Shown here: positions 8,681 to 16,935 of the stretch, piece by piece | Position numbering within the stretch: position 1 is the stretch's first letter | Layout: each line of letters opens with the position of its first letter | NCBI RefSeq assembly: GCF_016908355.1 | Contig: NZ_JAFBDT010000001.1 | Location: 186,001 to 250,000, forward strand | DNA length: 64,000 nucleotides | Reading direction: 5' to 3' | From: Fusibacter tunisiensis | GTDB taxonomy: Bacteria > Bacillota > Clostridia > Peptostreptococcales > Acidaminobacteraceae | Program-made: the position numbers and the translations under genes | Notes under the pieces: generated by a model | What the model saw: only the letters and a program-made list of their open reading frames with translations | Told to the model about the DNA's origin: nothing | The model's database searches: none

Positions 8681-9736
8681 TTATTCAAAATCAAATACGC
8701 CCGTTACAGGTTGATGGTCAGAATTTTCAAATCCTAAGTCATGGCCCGTAACAGAGATGATTTTTACATTGGGTGAAACAAGGAAACCGTCTATAATAGT
8801 CTCAAAACTTACGCCAGGTTCATAAGGCGTAATGAGCGATCGAACAGTGTTGACAGTTTCATCATAAACAAGTTTGAAGCCAGTCGCTTCAATTGAATCT
8901 GGAATCACAGCAATCCATGACTCAGGCTCACCCTTAATACGATCGAAAAATTTTTGCGACAACAAATGATTCCAGTCGCCACCAATAATAAAGTAATTTT
9001 CATTGGGATTATAATTTTCTTCGATAAAATTTATTAACCATTCAACTTGTTGCGCTCTAATTAAGCCACCCTCATCAAAAGCAGACAGATGTACATTCAT
9101 AAGAACTAAAGTTTTTCCGTTATCCATTTCGTAGGTGTTCATTAAAATTGCACGCTTTAAATCAAAATAGCGATTTGGGATGGGTTCATCACCTGGCAGT
9201 TGGTAACGGGTCGTTATTTCAGGATTTGCTTTTGAAAGTGTCAGTAGACCTGAAATAGCTTTACCCATTGGATTCGTAACAGGAATAGGCACCCAACCTG
9301 TCCTGAAATTGTAAGCAAATGTGCTGCTGTATGAGGGAAAAGCGTCAACAATTCGGTTTACTTGATTGAGTTTATAGCTTCTTGATGATTCTTCGTCAAC
9401 TTCTTGTAGCAAAAAAGCATCAGATCCTATTTCAGTCATAAATTTAAGAACACCTGATAAGTTTTTTTCAGTTTGTTCTAGGCTAGAAGAACGCGACATT
9501 GTGCCGCCATCCATGAAAAAGTCTTGTGCAGCATCAAGGCCACAGTAACCAATATTGAATATGGTCACCTGAAAAGGAGACACCTCTACTTTGTCAACTT
9601 TATTTTTATTTAGAACAATGCCTTCTTCTACTTCACCTGGTTTATACTCCGTAACAATGCTGTATGCCAGAAACAATACAAAAATAAGAACTGGTACCAT
9701 TAGTATACTTAGAGCCCAAAAAAGAATCCGCTTCAT
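8681..9736 (-). CDS. Membrane-anchored endonuclease/exonuclease/phosphatase-family hydrolase
   Basis: A 351-residue protein with one N-terminal membrane segment (about residues 3-22), so the hydrolase domain should face outside. Visible EEP marks are FNIGYCG (metal Asn), FLLQEVDEESSR (metal Glu), NVHLSA, GGDWNHLLS and the C-terminal SDHQPVTG (catalytic Asp-His). EEP enzymes cleave phosphodiesters or phosphoesters in nucleic acids or lipids; the substrate here is unknown. The ATG at 9736 lies close behind AGGAGG. An ATG six codons upstream would overlap that site and is less likely. It is first in a pair with the nitroreductase gene. Confidence 0.82.
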   Translation of the reverse strand: MKRILFWALSILMVPVLIFVLFLAYSIVTEYKPGEVEEGIVLNKNKVDKVEVSPFQVTIFNIGYCGLDAAQDFFMDGGTMSRSSSLEQTEKNLSGVLKFMTEIGSDAFLLQEVDEESSRSYKLNQVNRIVDAFPSYSSTFAYNFRTGWVPIPVTNPMGKAISGLLTLSKANPEITTRYQLPGDEPIPNRYFDLKRAILMNTYEMDNGKTLVLMNVHLSAFDEGGLIRAQQVEWLINFIEENYNPNENYFIIGGDWNHLLSQKFFDRIKGEPESWIAVIPDSIEATGFKLVYDETVNTVRSLITPYEPGVSFETIIDGFLVSPNVKIISVTGHDLGFENSDHQPVTGVFDFE

Positions 9737-9801
9737 AACGCCTCCTAGTTTCATAAACTTTACACTTCTATGTACATTTTATCAAAATAGGTGGGCTATA
9801 G

Positions 9802-9851
9802 GGGAAAAAAATAAAACCCAACCTAAAATAAAATAAATAAGGTTGAGTTTT
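9802..9851 (-). terminator. Terminator after the uracil permease gene
   Basis: The inverted repeat AAAACTCAACCT/AGGTTGGGTTTT (minus strand, one wobble pair) is followed by a T-rich run. It lies directly after the permease stop codon. Confidence 0.75.
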
Positions 9852-9859
9852 ATACATTT

Positions 9860-11152
9860 TTATGCTTCTGTTTCCTCTTCTTCCGAACCGGAAGTGTTGC
9901 TAATACCGAGCTTGTCAATTAGCAAGAAGAAAAGACTTAAGAGAATGGCAGCCATTGTTGCCAGTCCCATACCTTCTAGTTCAACAGGCCCCATAACGAT
10001 TTTACCTTCACCAACACCCAATATGAGTACAATAGCGGATAAAATGAGATTTCTGGTTTTAGAGTAATCTACATTTGAATCAATTAACATTCTCAATCCT
10101 GATGCAGAAATCATACCAAACAAGAGAATAGACACACCACCCATAACAGCCTGTGGCATTGCTTGTATAATAGCAGTTACCTTGCCCATAAATGACAGAA
10201 CAATAGAAAATATAGCTGCACCACCAATTACCCAAACGGAATATACTTTTGTAAGTGCCATTACACCAACATTTTCACCATAAGTTGTTACTGGCAAACC
10301 ACCAAAAGCAGAAGATAGAACTGTGCCGATACCGTTTCCAATATAAGATCGAGACAAACCCTTATCTTTTCGAATTAAGGATTTCCCGACTATTTTTTCA
10401 GTTACACTTAAATCACCAACGTGCTCCGCAAGGACCACAAGTGCTGCGGGTGCTATAATCATAATTGCATTAAAATTTAGCTCAGGTTTAACAAATGTTG
10501 GAATCTGAAACCAAGGTGCCTCGGCAACTGTAGACAAATCAACAAGCCCCTGTGTGATTGCAAATAAGTAACCACACACAACGGCAATCAATATTGGAAT
10601 TACCTTTAAGAACCCTCTAAACATAACACTTGATATAATGGCAACACCTAACGTAAACATTGAAACAATAATGGTTTTAGTTTGAAGTTCCGGTGGAACT
10701 TCACCTGGTATTAAACCCGCTAAACCGGATGCAAATTTTGCTAAGATCAACCCGATTACGGCAACAACAGTGCCCATCGCCGCTGGTGGCAACAAGACAT
10801 CAATCCACCCCATCCCTACTTTATTGACAACAAAACCTGCAATGGTAAAAATAATTCCGACAACGATACCACCAGATAGTGCTGCGCTGTACCCTTCAGT
10901 AAGCATAACTGCTGATACGACAGGAATAAAGGCTGCACTTGGCCCTAAGAATGCCGGAATTTTGCCTCTTGTTATAATAATATACAAGAGTGTCCCGATA
11001 CCATTGAAGAGCAATTGAAGGGCAGGGTTAACACCTACTATAATTGGAATAAGAACCGATGCACCAAACATTGCAAATAAATGTTGAAAAGACAATGGAA
11101 TTGTTTTGAGTATTGGCAATCTTTCATCAACTTGAATTTCTTGTTTTGACAT
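9860..11152 (-). CDS. uraA: Uracil/xanthine-type nucleobase permease (NCS2 family)
   Basis: A 430-residue membrane protein with about 12-14 hydrophobic segments, the usual NCS2 length. The start MSKQEIQVDERLPILKTIPLSFQHLFAMFGASVLIP matches uracil:proton symporters (UraA/PyrP), as do the FLGPSAAFI, LAEHVGDL and GGLPVTTYGENVG motifs. The latter two hold the base-binding glutamates. It imports uracil across the cytoplasmic membrane. No pyrimidine gene is adjacent. The 300-base region upstream has no PyrR or purine-riboswitch pattern that I can recognise. The acidic tail EEEETEA is a minor oddity. Confidence 0.9.
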   Translation of the reverse strand: MSKQEIQVDERLPILKTIPLSFQHLFAMFGASVLIPIIVGVNPALQLLFNGIGTLLYIIITRGKIPAFLGPSAAFIPVVSAVMLTEGYSAALSGGIVVGIIFTIAGFVVNKVGMGWIDVLLPPAAMGTVVAVIGLILAKFASGLAGLIPGEVPPELQTKTIIVSMFTLGVAIISSVMFRGFLKVIPILIAVVCGYLFAITQGLVDLSTVAEAPWFQIPTFVKPELNFNAIMIIAPAALVVLAEHVGDLSVTEKIVGKSLIRKDKGLSRSYIGNGIGTVLSSAFGGLPVTTYGENVGVMALTKVYSVWVIGGAAIFSIVLSFMGKVTAIIQAMPQAVMGGVSILLFGMISASGLRMLIDSNVDYSKTRNLILSAIVLILGVGEGKIVMGPVELEGMGLATMAAILLSLFFLLIDKLGISNTSGSEEEETEA

Positions 11153-11449
11153 AATACGCTCCTAGATTAATTAAATTATCGATTCGCTAAAGCTGATTTT
11201 AATCTCCGGATTCTATTGTCTCTTACAATCTAGTTAATAGCATTAGCAGTCAGACCTAATATTGTCTAAAATATATCAATCAAGTTCGTTGCAGACTCAC
11301 AATTAAATTTAGTTCACATTTAAAAACAAATACTTATACATCTATTCCAGTGCTGCAAGCAAACCGCAGAGTTTAAGTCTGTCTTTGTCTATACAGTCTC
11401 GACCATAAGCATCGAGAAAACGATGGCCATATATAGTAATCTATTGCGC
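11153..11449. other. Intergenic region between rnpB and the uracil permease gene
   Basis: About 300 bases without an ORF of interest. On the minus strand it holds several short hairpins (for example ATTGT/ACAAT near 11215-11230 and ATTAG/CTAAT near 11240-11260) and a GATTAA/TTAATC pair before the permease ribosome-binding site. I saw no T-run terminator, clear promoter or known riboswitch here. Confidence 0.5.
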
Positions 11450-11473
11450 AAAAAAACCCGCAAACCATTGCGG
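11450..11473 (-). terminator. Terminator of rnpB
   Basis: CCGCAATGGTTTGCGG folds into a hairpin followed on the minus strand by GTTTTTTT, shortly after the 3' end of the RNase P RNA. Confidence 0.85.
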
Positions 11474-11487
11474 TCAGCGGATTATGT

Positions 11488-11822
11488 AGTGAGTAAATCT
11501 ATAAGCCGAGTTCTGTATTTGACAATCATCTATCTAGGCGTATCGTTGCCGAAACGCTCAAGCGACCTACCACCGGGGGAGACGAGCAGCCTCCATTTTA
11601 TACCCTACTTGGTCTTGCTCCAGATGGGGTTTACAGAGCCACATAGTCGCCTATGCGCTGGTGAGCTCTTACCTCACCTTTCCATCCTTACCTCAAAGAG
11701 GCGGTCTATTTCTGTTGCACTTTCCTTGGAGTCACCTCCACTGGGTATTACCCAGCACCCTGCTCTATGGAGCTCGGACTTTCCTCGTGCCAAAGCACGC
11801 GATTATCTGATTTACTCTTTGC
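11488..11822 (-). ncRNA. rnpB: RNase P RNA (bacterial class A)
   Basis: The catalytic RNA of RNase P, which trims the 5' ends of precursor tRNAs. The minus strand shows the conserved blocks GAGGAAAGTCCGAGCTCC, GAAAGTGCAACAGAAA, AGGTAAGAGCTCACC and the 3' block ACAGAACTCGGCTTATAG. The ends pair as helix P1 (GAGTAAATC with GATTTACTC), which sets the boundaries to within a few bases. A GGTAAACCCC-type segment (TGTAAACCCC) is also present. It has its own promoter and terminator. Confidence 0.95.
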
Positions 11823-11823
11823 T

Positions 11824-11852
11824 ATTATAACGGATTCACTCTAAATAAGCAA
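11824..11852 (-). promoter_or_regulatory. Promoter of rnpB
   Basis: Minus strand TTGCTT, 17 bases, TATAAT, placed just before the 5' end of the RNase P RNA. Confidence 0.7.
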
Positions 11853-11858
11853 ATCATA

Positions 11859-12149
11859 TTAATCTTTTTTCTTCTTTCTTGCCACACTAAGTCCACCAAA
11901 ACCACTAATGACAGCCATATAAAAGCCAACATCATAAGCCCAACCTGTATTAAACACTTCATAGACTCGGATGTTCTTGTTAAAGATTCCTATTATAAGT
12001 GATAGTGGTGCCAGCCATCCATGCCAAATGCCCCAGAAAAATCCTGCGGGATCTTCAGATGTGTTTTTGCCATCACCAGGCACACAAGCGGTAAGTGCTA
12101 AAACAACAAACAGCATTAGAACAATCATAAAAAAACGTCTTTTATTCAT
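11859..12149 (-). CDS. Small lipoprotein with membrane segments
   Basis: A 96-residue protein with a lipoprotein signal peptide (LALTAC, Cys22). A short body follows that contains WGIWHGWLAPLSLIIGIF and a C-terminal hydrophobic segment (GFYMAVISGFGGLSV), ending in the basic tail ARKKKKD. The motif 'WHGW..P.SLI...F......YEV.NTGW.YD.GFY' recurs in small uncharacterised bacterial proteins as far as I recall; no function is known to me. It is the third gene of an operon with two ABC permease genes (19-base gap), where a substrate-binding lipoprotein would normally stand, but it is far too small for that job. Confidence 0.7.
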   Translation of the reverse strand: MNKRRFFMIVLMLFVVLALTACVPGDGKNTSEDPAGFFWGIWHGWLAPLSLIIGIFNKNIRVYEVFNTGWAYDVGFYMAVISGFGGLSVARKKKKD

Positions 12150-12168
12150 ATAAATCCCCTTTCTATAT

Positions 12169-13050
12169 TTAGCGGCCTTCTTCTTTGGGATCGAGTGCTA
12201 ATCTAAGCCCTTCACCCATAAGGTTGATGCTGATAACAGTAAGTGAAATTAAAGTAACAGGGAAAAACCACATCCAATAATAGGCAGAAATGCCTGAACT
12301 TCTGATATTAGGAATCAAATTCCCCCATGTTGGCGTCGGTGGCGGAAATCCAAGTCCTACAAATGAAAGCATAAGTTCAATGAGCAAGGCATTTGCAATA
12401 ATACCTGCAGATGAAGCAATGATAACGCCGAAGATGTTTGGCATAAGATGTCTAAAAATTTTCGACGTCTTTGATAGGCCAAGCAAGTCAGCAGCATTCA
12501 TAAATTCACTTTTTTTATGAACCATAATTTGTCCCCGTACGAGTCTCGCCAAAGATGGAAAATTTAAGAAGCCGTAGATGCCCATTGTCACAATCATCCG
12601 TTCAAGTGGGGGTAAGCCCATGTTGAAAATAGCGGTAAATGCAATTAATACTGGAATCAGGGGCAACACATGAACAAGTTCTGTGAGTCGCATCAAAAGT
12701 TGATCTAGCCAGCCCCCAAAATAACCAGAAAGTGCCCCTATGAGGGTGCCTATTGTAATGGTTATCACTGCAGAAAAAGCGGACAAAATCAGAGACAGTC
12801 GGCCACCATACATAACACGTGTAAATAAATCCTGACCAAATTGGTCTGTCCCAAAGGGATGTGAAATTTGTGGGGCTTTGTACCGCATCACGACGTTGAT
12901 GTCAGTCAGAGGATGGGGTGAGAATACTGGCACTAGAAGCGTCGCAAGAATCACCACCAGTAGAAAAAAAGCCCCAATTAGCGCAATTTTGTTTTTTTTA
13001 AACCGTTTAAGTGCCATGACCCACGGCCCCATAGAATTTTGTTTTTTCAT
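12169..13050 (-). CDS. Peptide/nickel-type ABC transporter permease (DppC/OppC family)
   Basis: A 293-residue inner-membrane permease with the DppC pattern: an N-terminal membrane segment, then YKAPQISHPFGTDQFGQDLFTRV, five further hydrophobic segments and the EAA loop (MNAADLLGLSKTSKIFRHLMPN) that contacts the ATPase. It would pair with the DppB-type permease encoded 9 bases upstream. No ATPase or substrate-binding protein gene is nearby, so the complex must draw on partners encoded elsewhere. The substrate is unknown, with oligopeptides the commonest in the family. Confidence 0.9.
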   Translation of the reverse strand: MKKQNSMGPWVMALKRFKKNKIALIGAFFLLVVILATLLVPVFSPHPLTDINVVMRYKAPQISHPFGTDQFGQDLFTRVMYGGRLSLILSAFSAVITITIGTLIGALSGYFGGWLDQLLMRLTELVHVLPLIPVLIAFTAIFNMGLPPLERMIVTMGIYGFLNFPSLARLVRGQIMVHKKSEFMNAADLLGLSKTSKIFRHLMPNIFGVIIASSAGIIANALLIELMLSFVGLGFPPPTPTWGNLIPNIRSSGISAYYWMWFFPVTLISLTVISINLMGEGLRLALDPKEEGR

Positions 13051-13059
13051 GATGGCCTC

Positions 13060-14052
13060 CTATTCTGCTTTCAATCGAGGATCAAAGACACCATAAAGGA
13101 TGTCTGCTAAAAAATTACCTAAGACAGATGCAAATGAGAAAAATAAAATTAACAATGACAGCATGGCAGTATCTCTTCGAAAAACTGAATATAGAAATTC
13201 AAGGCCAATTCCCGGCCAAACAAAGACAGCTTCAACAAAAATATTGCCCACAAACAACGTTGGAATCATAACACCAATCAATGATATAACTGGAATTAAA
13301 GCGTTCCTAAAGGCGTGTTTATAGATAACCGTTCGTTCTGTGAGGCCTTTCGATTTAGCAGTTCTAATATAGTCGTTATTAATAACATCCACCACTGCAT
13401 TTCGAACAAAACGTGAAACGGTCCCTACACCTGCAACAGTCAAAGTTAAAACTGGTAATAGCATATGGCGAATGATATCAAGTATCTCAGCAGATTTACT
13501 TGGATAACCTTTTATAATATAGGGCACTGACCGCATGCCAGTGGCGGGTATCCAAGAAACATTTACAGCAAGGAGCCGCATTAGGTAAATTCCAATAAAA
13601 AAAGCAGGTAATGAAATTAAAATCAGCGTCGTTGTGGAGAAGAAATTGTCAAAAAAACTGTTTTGCTTGGCAGCAGACCGTACACCAATTGGAATTGCAA
13701 ATAGAAAAGTAAACACCAAAGCCGTTCCGTTAAGCATAAACGTACGCCAAATAAGGGTATTCACAATTTCTAGAGCTGGCCTTCTATAGTATAAGGAAAC
13801 GCCAAAATCGCCTTTAAGAGCGTTTGAAATCCAAATAAAATAACGTTCAAACCATGGTGTATCGTACTTAAGAACTTTCATCATTTGCTCAATCTGTTCT
13901 CGACTTGGTCTCGGTTCGCCTTCAGGCAAGGAATTGATATAAGCTAATAGCTCATTTCCAGGCATAGCGTCAATAATGATAAAAATTATAAGTGTTATGA
14001 CAAATAGAAGTGGTATCATTTGCAATAGTCTACCGATAAAGAAACGCTTCAT
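13060..14052 (-). CDS. Peptide/nickel-type ABC transporter permease (DppB/OppB family)
   Basis: A 330-residue permease starting MKRFFIGRLLQMIPLLFVITLIIF, as in DppB, with six hydrophobic segments. It has the EAA loop DYIRTAKSKGLTERTVIYKHAFRNALIP and the C-terminal motif VFDPRL. The segment after the first helix (MPGNELLAYINSLPEGEPRPSREQIEQ) is the usual extracytoplasmic loop. It is first in a three-gene operon with the DppC-type permease and the small lipoprotein. A TATAAT lies upstream near 14095, but no convincing -35 element was found. Confidence 0.9.
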   Translation of the reverse strand: MKRFFIGRLLQMIPLLFVITLIIFIIIDAMPGNELLAYINSLPEGEPRPSREQIEQMMKVLKYDTPWFERYFIWISNALKGDFGVSLYYRRPALEIVNTLIWRTFMLNGTALVFTFLFAIPIGVRSAAKQNSFFDNFFSTTTLILISLPAFFIGIYLMRLLAVNVSWIPATGMRSVPYIIKGYPSKSAEILDIIRHMLLPVLTLTVAGVGTVSRFVRNAVVDVINNDYIRTAKSKGLTERTVIYKHAFRNALIPVISLIGVMIPTLFVGNIFVEAVFVWPGIGLEFLYSVFRRDTAMLSLLILFFSFASVLGNFLADILYGVFDPRLKAE

Positions 14053-14126
14053 TCAGTCCCCCTTTTGACCTTATATTACGATAACTAAAATAATTATACA
14101 GGACTGAGTCCAAAAAGTAATAATTG

Positions 14127-14930
14127 TTACAAATGTTTAATCAAAGGCATTTCTGTTTCTGTCGCCTGAAAAACAACATCATAATTTTGTGCGTGTGCAT
14201 TTTGCATCAATAGGTCACAAAATTTTTCTAAATAAACGCGTTCGCTCTCAAAGTGACCAATATCTAAAAGGGCTAGATCGGTTCCAATTACACGCTGGTA
14301 TTCATGGTACTTTAAATCTGAAGTTAAAAAGATATCTGCTTTTTCAGTCAAAGCATTTTCAATAAAATCCGATGCGGCACCACTGGCAATTGCAAGTGAA
14401 CGAATGGCGCGTTTTTTATGAAAATTTGACCCTTTAACGAGATCAATATTAAAGATTTTTTTAGTAAGATTTATAAAGGCATCAAAATCCATTGGTGTCT
14501 TAAAGGTTCCTATGACACCATGACCAACATTTTCGCCCTCTGGAATTAGTATTCTAAGTTGTTCCAAACCATATGCATCAGCGATAAAATGATTAATCCC
14601 AAAATTAAACGATTTGTCTAGATTTGTGTGTGCTGAAACAACAGAAATATCATTTTGGATGGCCTTGATAATTAACCTGCCCAAACGGTCTTCTGTTGTA
14701 ATATTTTTTATAGCTGAAAAAATAGGCGGATGATGGGTAATAATCAGTTCATACCCCTCCTCAACTGCTTCATCCAGTACCGTTTCAGTTAAGTCAAGTG
14801 CAATTAAAATTCTGTTGACAATGTGACTCCCACTTCCGATTATCAAACCGACGTTGTCCCAATCATCAGCGGTTTCAAAGGGGGCGAGTTTTTGAATCAA
14901 TTTCATAATTTGGTTAACAGAAGTAATCAT
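14127..14930 (-). CDS. Nif3-like dinuclear metal-centre protein
   Basis: A 267-residue member of the NIF3/YbgI/YqfO family (GTP cyclohydrolase I type 2 homologue). The metal-binding motifs are THHPPIF, SAHTNLDKS and GHFESE. Bacillus YqfO has an extra central domain that is absent here, giving the short form. The biochemical role is not firmly known; metal binding is. Its start overlaps the trmK stop codon by four bases (ATGA), the classical arrangement of these two genes in Firmicutes. Confidence 0.9.
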   Translation of the reverse strand: MITSVNQIMKLIQKLAPFETADDWDNVGLIIGSGSHIVNRILIALDLTETVLDEAVEEGYELIITHHPPIFSAIKNITTEDRLGRLIIKAIQNDISVVSAHTNLDKSFNFGINHFIADAYGLEQLRILIPEGENVGHGVIGTFKTPMDFDAFINLTKKIFNIDLVKGSNFHKKRAIRSLAIASGAASDFIENALTEKADIFLTSDLKYHEYQRVIGTDLALLDIGHFESERVYLEKFCDLLMQNAHAQNYDVVFQATETEMPLIKHL

Positions 14931-15640
14931 AATATGGCTCCTTTCAAGTGCTCTTGTATGCGTTTGATTGTATCTAGTTTTTCCGCACAGAAATTCTGCT
15001 TATCCAAAAGATGTTTGGATTTTAGTTGAATCATTTGATACTTTTCTTTTTTGTGGTTTAAGAAACGTAAGTATTCTTCTATATTTTTAGAGGCGACTCG
15101 ATAGCCAAACTCTAAATCGTCAGAAATAGATTGGATGTCTATATAGTCCACTTCACTGTTTATACCCAAAGTTATAATTTCATAAAACTTATTGCCTTCG
15201 TGAATATAATAATCCAAGTAACACTCGGTTAAATTCTCATTAATCCATTTTCTAAGGGCACTTTGCTCTGTCATGGGTTGCAAGAGAATTTTTTTGAATG
15301 ACTTAGATTTAGAAATATTTTGAGTCAGAAGCTCTTGAATCAGGCCACCTCCCATTCCAGCAATTATGACAAGATCCACTTCTGATTTCTCTATAGGCTC
15401 TATGCCGGACCCGAGCCTAAACTCTACATGTGCAGAATAGGATGTCATTAAAAAAGTTGATTTAGCATTTTCTAAAGGACCTAAATTAACATCACATAAA
15501 ATAGCGTGTTTAATACGGTTATTTTGCATTAAATACAAGGGCAAATAGCCATGGTCAGTCCCAATATCTGCTATAGAACTGGTATCCTCTATAAGGCTAG
15601 CCATAAACTTGAGCCGTTTACTGATTTTGGGTTTATTCAT
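14927..15640 (-). CDS. trmK: tRNA (adenine22-N1)-methyltransferase
   Basis: A 237-residue SAM-dependent methyltransferase of the TrmK (YqfN) family that methylates N1 of A22 in tRNA. The SAM motif is ADIGTDHGYLPLYL near the N-terminus, followed by AILCDVN and the family-specific VIIAGMGGGLIQELL; the C-terminal part is a coiled-coil extension. The start chosen is the ATG of MNKPKISKRL, six bases behind GAGGAGA; an ATG five codons upstream overlaps that ribosome-binding site. It lies downstream of rpoD and upstream of nif3, a well-known Firmicutes order. Confidence 0.92.
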   Translation of the reverse strand: MNKPKISKRLKFMASLIEDTSSIADIGTDHGYLPLYLMQNNRIKHAILCDVNLGPLENAKSTFLMTSYSAHVEFRLGSGIEPIEKSEVDLVIIAGMGGGLIQELLTQNISKSKSFKKILLQPMTEQSALRKWINENLTECYLDYYIHEGNKFYEIITLGINSEVDYIDIQSISDDLEFGYRVASKNIEEYLRFLNHKKEKYQMIQLKSKHLLDKQNFCAEKLDTIKRIQEHLKGAIL

Positions 15641-15655
15641 TCTCAATCTCCTCAT

Positions 15656-15690
15656 GTAAAATGACCGGCCTAAGCAAGACCGGTCATTGA
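15656..15690 (-). terminator. Weak terminator hairpin after rpoD
   Basis: ATGACCGG/CCGGTCAT forms an 8-bp stem with an 11-base loop between rpoD and trmK. On the minus strand it is followed only by TTTTA, so termination is probably partial; the T-run is better on the opposite strand. Confidence 0.55.
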
Positions 15691-15696
15691 AATTTT

Positions 15697-16920
15697 TTAT
15701 TCTAAATAATCTTTGAGTTTCTTACTTCGACTCGGATGCTTAAGCTTTCTAAGGGCTTTTGCTTCTATTTGACGAATTCTTTCACGGGTAACATCGAATT
15801 CCTTACCCACTTCTTCTAAAGTTCGTGCACGTCCATCTTCCAAACCAAAACGCAACTTCAAAACCTTTTGTTCTCTTGGTGTCAAGGTCTCAAGGACTTC
15901 CATCAGTTGTTCCTTAAGCATTGAAAAAGCAGCTGCATCCGCAGGAGCTGGTGCATCATTGTCTGGAATAAAATCACCCAAATGAGAATCTTCTTCCTCA
16001 CCAATTGGTGTTTCTAAAGAAACGGGTTCTTGCGCTATTTTTAAAATTTCACGGACTTTATCAACGGTCATGTCCATTTCTTTTGCAATTTCTTCAGGCG
16101 CAGGCTCTCTACCCAACTCTTGTAATAGCTGTCTTTGAACTCGAATCAACTTATTGATGGTCTCAACCATGTGCACAGGAATTCGAATGGTTCTTGCTTG
16201 ATCAGCAATTGCGCGCGTTATAGCTTGTCTAATCCACCATGTGGCATAAGTTGAAAACTTAAATCCTTTGGTCCAGTCAAACTTTTCAACTGCTTTTATT
16301 AGGCCTAAATTTCCTTCTTGAATTAAATCTAGGAAAAGCATACCTCTACCCACATATTTTTTTGCGATACTTACCACAAGACGTAGGTTTGCTTCACAAA
16401 GTTTCTTTTTGGCAAGTTCATCACCATCTGCCATTCTTTTCGCAAGATCAACTTCTTCTTCACCTGACAATAAAGGGACTTCGCCAATTTCTTTAAGATA
16501 CATTCTGACAGGATCATCAATATTAATTCCTTTTGGAGCGCTAATATCAACAATAATGTCATCTTTATCGTCATCATCATCGTCATCATCTTTAGCCTTA
16601 TCCAATTTTTCGATATTTTTAATATCTTTAATGTCTTCAAGATCTTCAAGGTCTTCTAAGTCTTCTAAATCTTCCAAATCAATGTCATCAATATCTTCAT
16701 CGTCATCAGAATCCGAATCAGATTGGTCCTCATCTTCTGAAAGAATTGTTATGTCAAGTGCTGAAAAAGCATCATAGATATCATCAATCTGATCCTTATC
16801 AATTTCAAGCTCAGAAAGCTTGTCTTGAATCTCCTTGTAAGTTAAAGTGCCAGTTTTTCTACCTTTTTTTATCAATGCTTTAACAAGTTCCTGGTTCTTG
16901 GCATTCAATTTATCACTCAA
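15697..16920 (-). CDS. rpoD: Primary sigma factor RpoD/SigA
   Basis: A 407-residue housekeeping sigma factor. Region 1.1 (about 1-60) is followed by an acidic low-complexity linker (about 60-125). Then come region 1.2 ([11 protein letters not shown]), region 2 ([15 protein letters not shown]...[16 protein letters not shown], -10 recognition), region 3 and region 4 ([17 protein letters not shown]...[27 protein letters not shown], -35 recognition). Bacillus SigA has 371 residues; the excess is the acidic linker with LED repeats and a run of aspartates. It is third in the dgt-dnaG-rpoD order on the minus strand. Confidence 0.97.
   Translation of the reverse strand: MSDKLNAKNQELVKALIKKGRKTGTLTYKEIQDKLSELEIDKDQIDDIYDAFSALDITILSEDEDQSDSDSDDDEDIDDIDLEDLEDLEDLEDLEDIKDIKNIEKLDKAKDDDDDDDDKDDIIVDISAPKGINIDDPVRMYLKEIGEVPLLSGEEEVDLAKRMADGDELAKKKLCEANLRLVVSIAKKYVGRGMLFLDLIQEGNLGLIKAVEKFDWTKGFKFSTYATWWIRQAITRAIADQARTIRIPVHMVETINKLIRVQRQLLQELGREPAPEEIAKEMDMTVDKVREILKIAQEPVSLETPIGEEEDSHLGDFIPDNDAPAPADAAAFSMLKEQLMEVLETLTPREQKVLKLRFGLEDGRARTLEEVGKEFDVTRERIRQIEAKALRKLKHPSRSKKLKDYLE
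16633..16677 (-). repeat. 9-bp tandem repeat encoding LED units in RpoD
   Basis: Five near-identical 9-base units (plus strand gtcttcaag, atcttcaag, gtcttctaa, gtcttctaa, atcttccaa) encode repeated Leu-Glu-Asp. They sit next to a GTCATC-type run (16564-16590) that encodes eight consecutive aspartates. Such short in-frame repeats can expand or contract. Confidence 0.8.
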
Positions 16921-16935
16921 TTGAATGGCCTCCTT

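Noticed and set aside
11423-11830. A 135-residue plus-strand ORF
   Set aside because: It lies over the RNase P RNA, on the opposite strand, and has no ribosome-binding site or family pattern.
16633-16677. CRISPR-like or intergenic tandem repeat
   Set aside because: The 9-bp repeats are in frame within rpoD and have no spacers.
16409-16777. Serine-rich plus-strand ORF
   Set aside because: It is the opposite-strand reading of the Asp/Glu repeats in rpoD.
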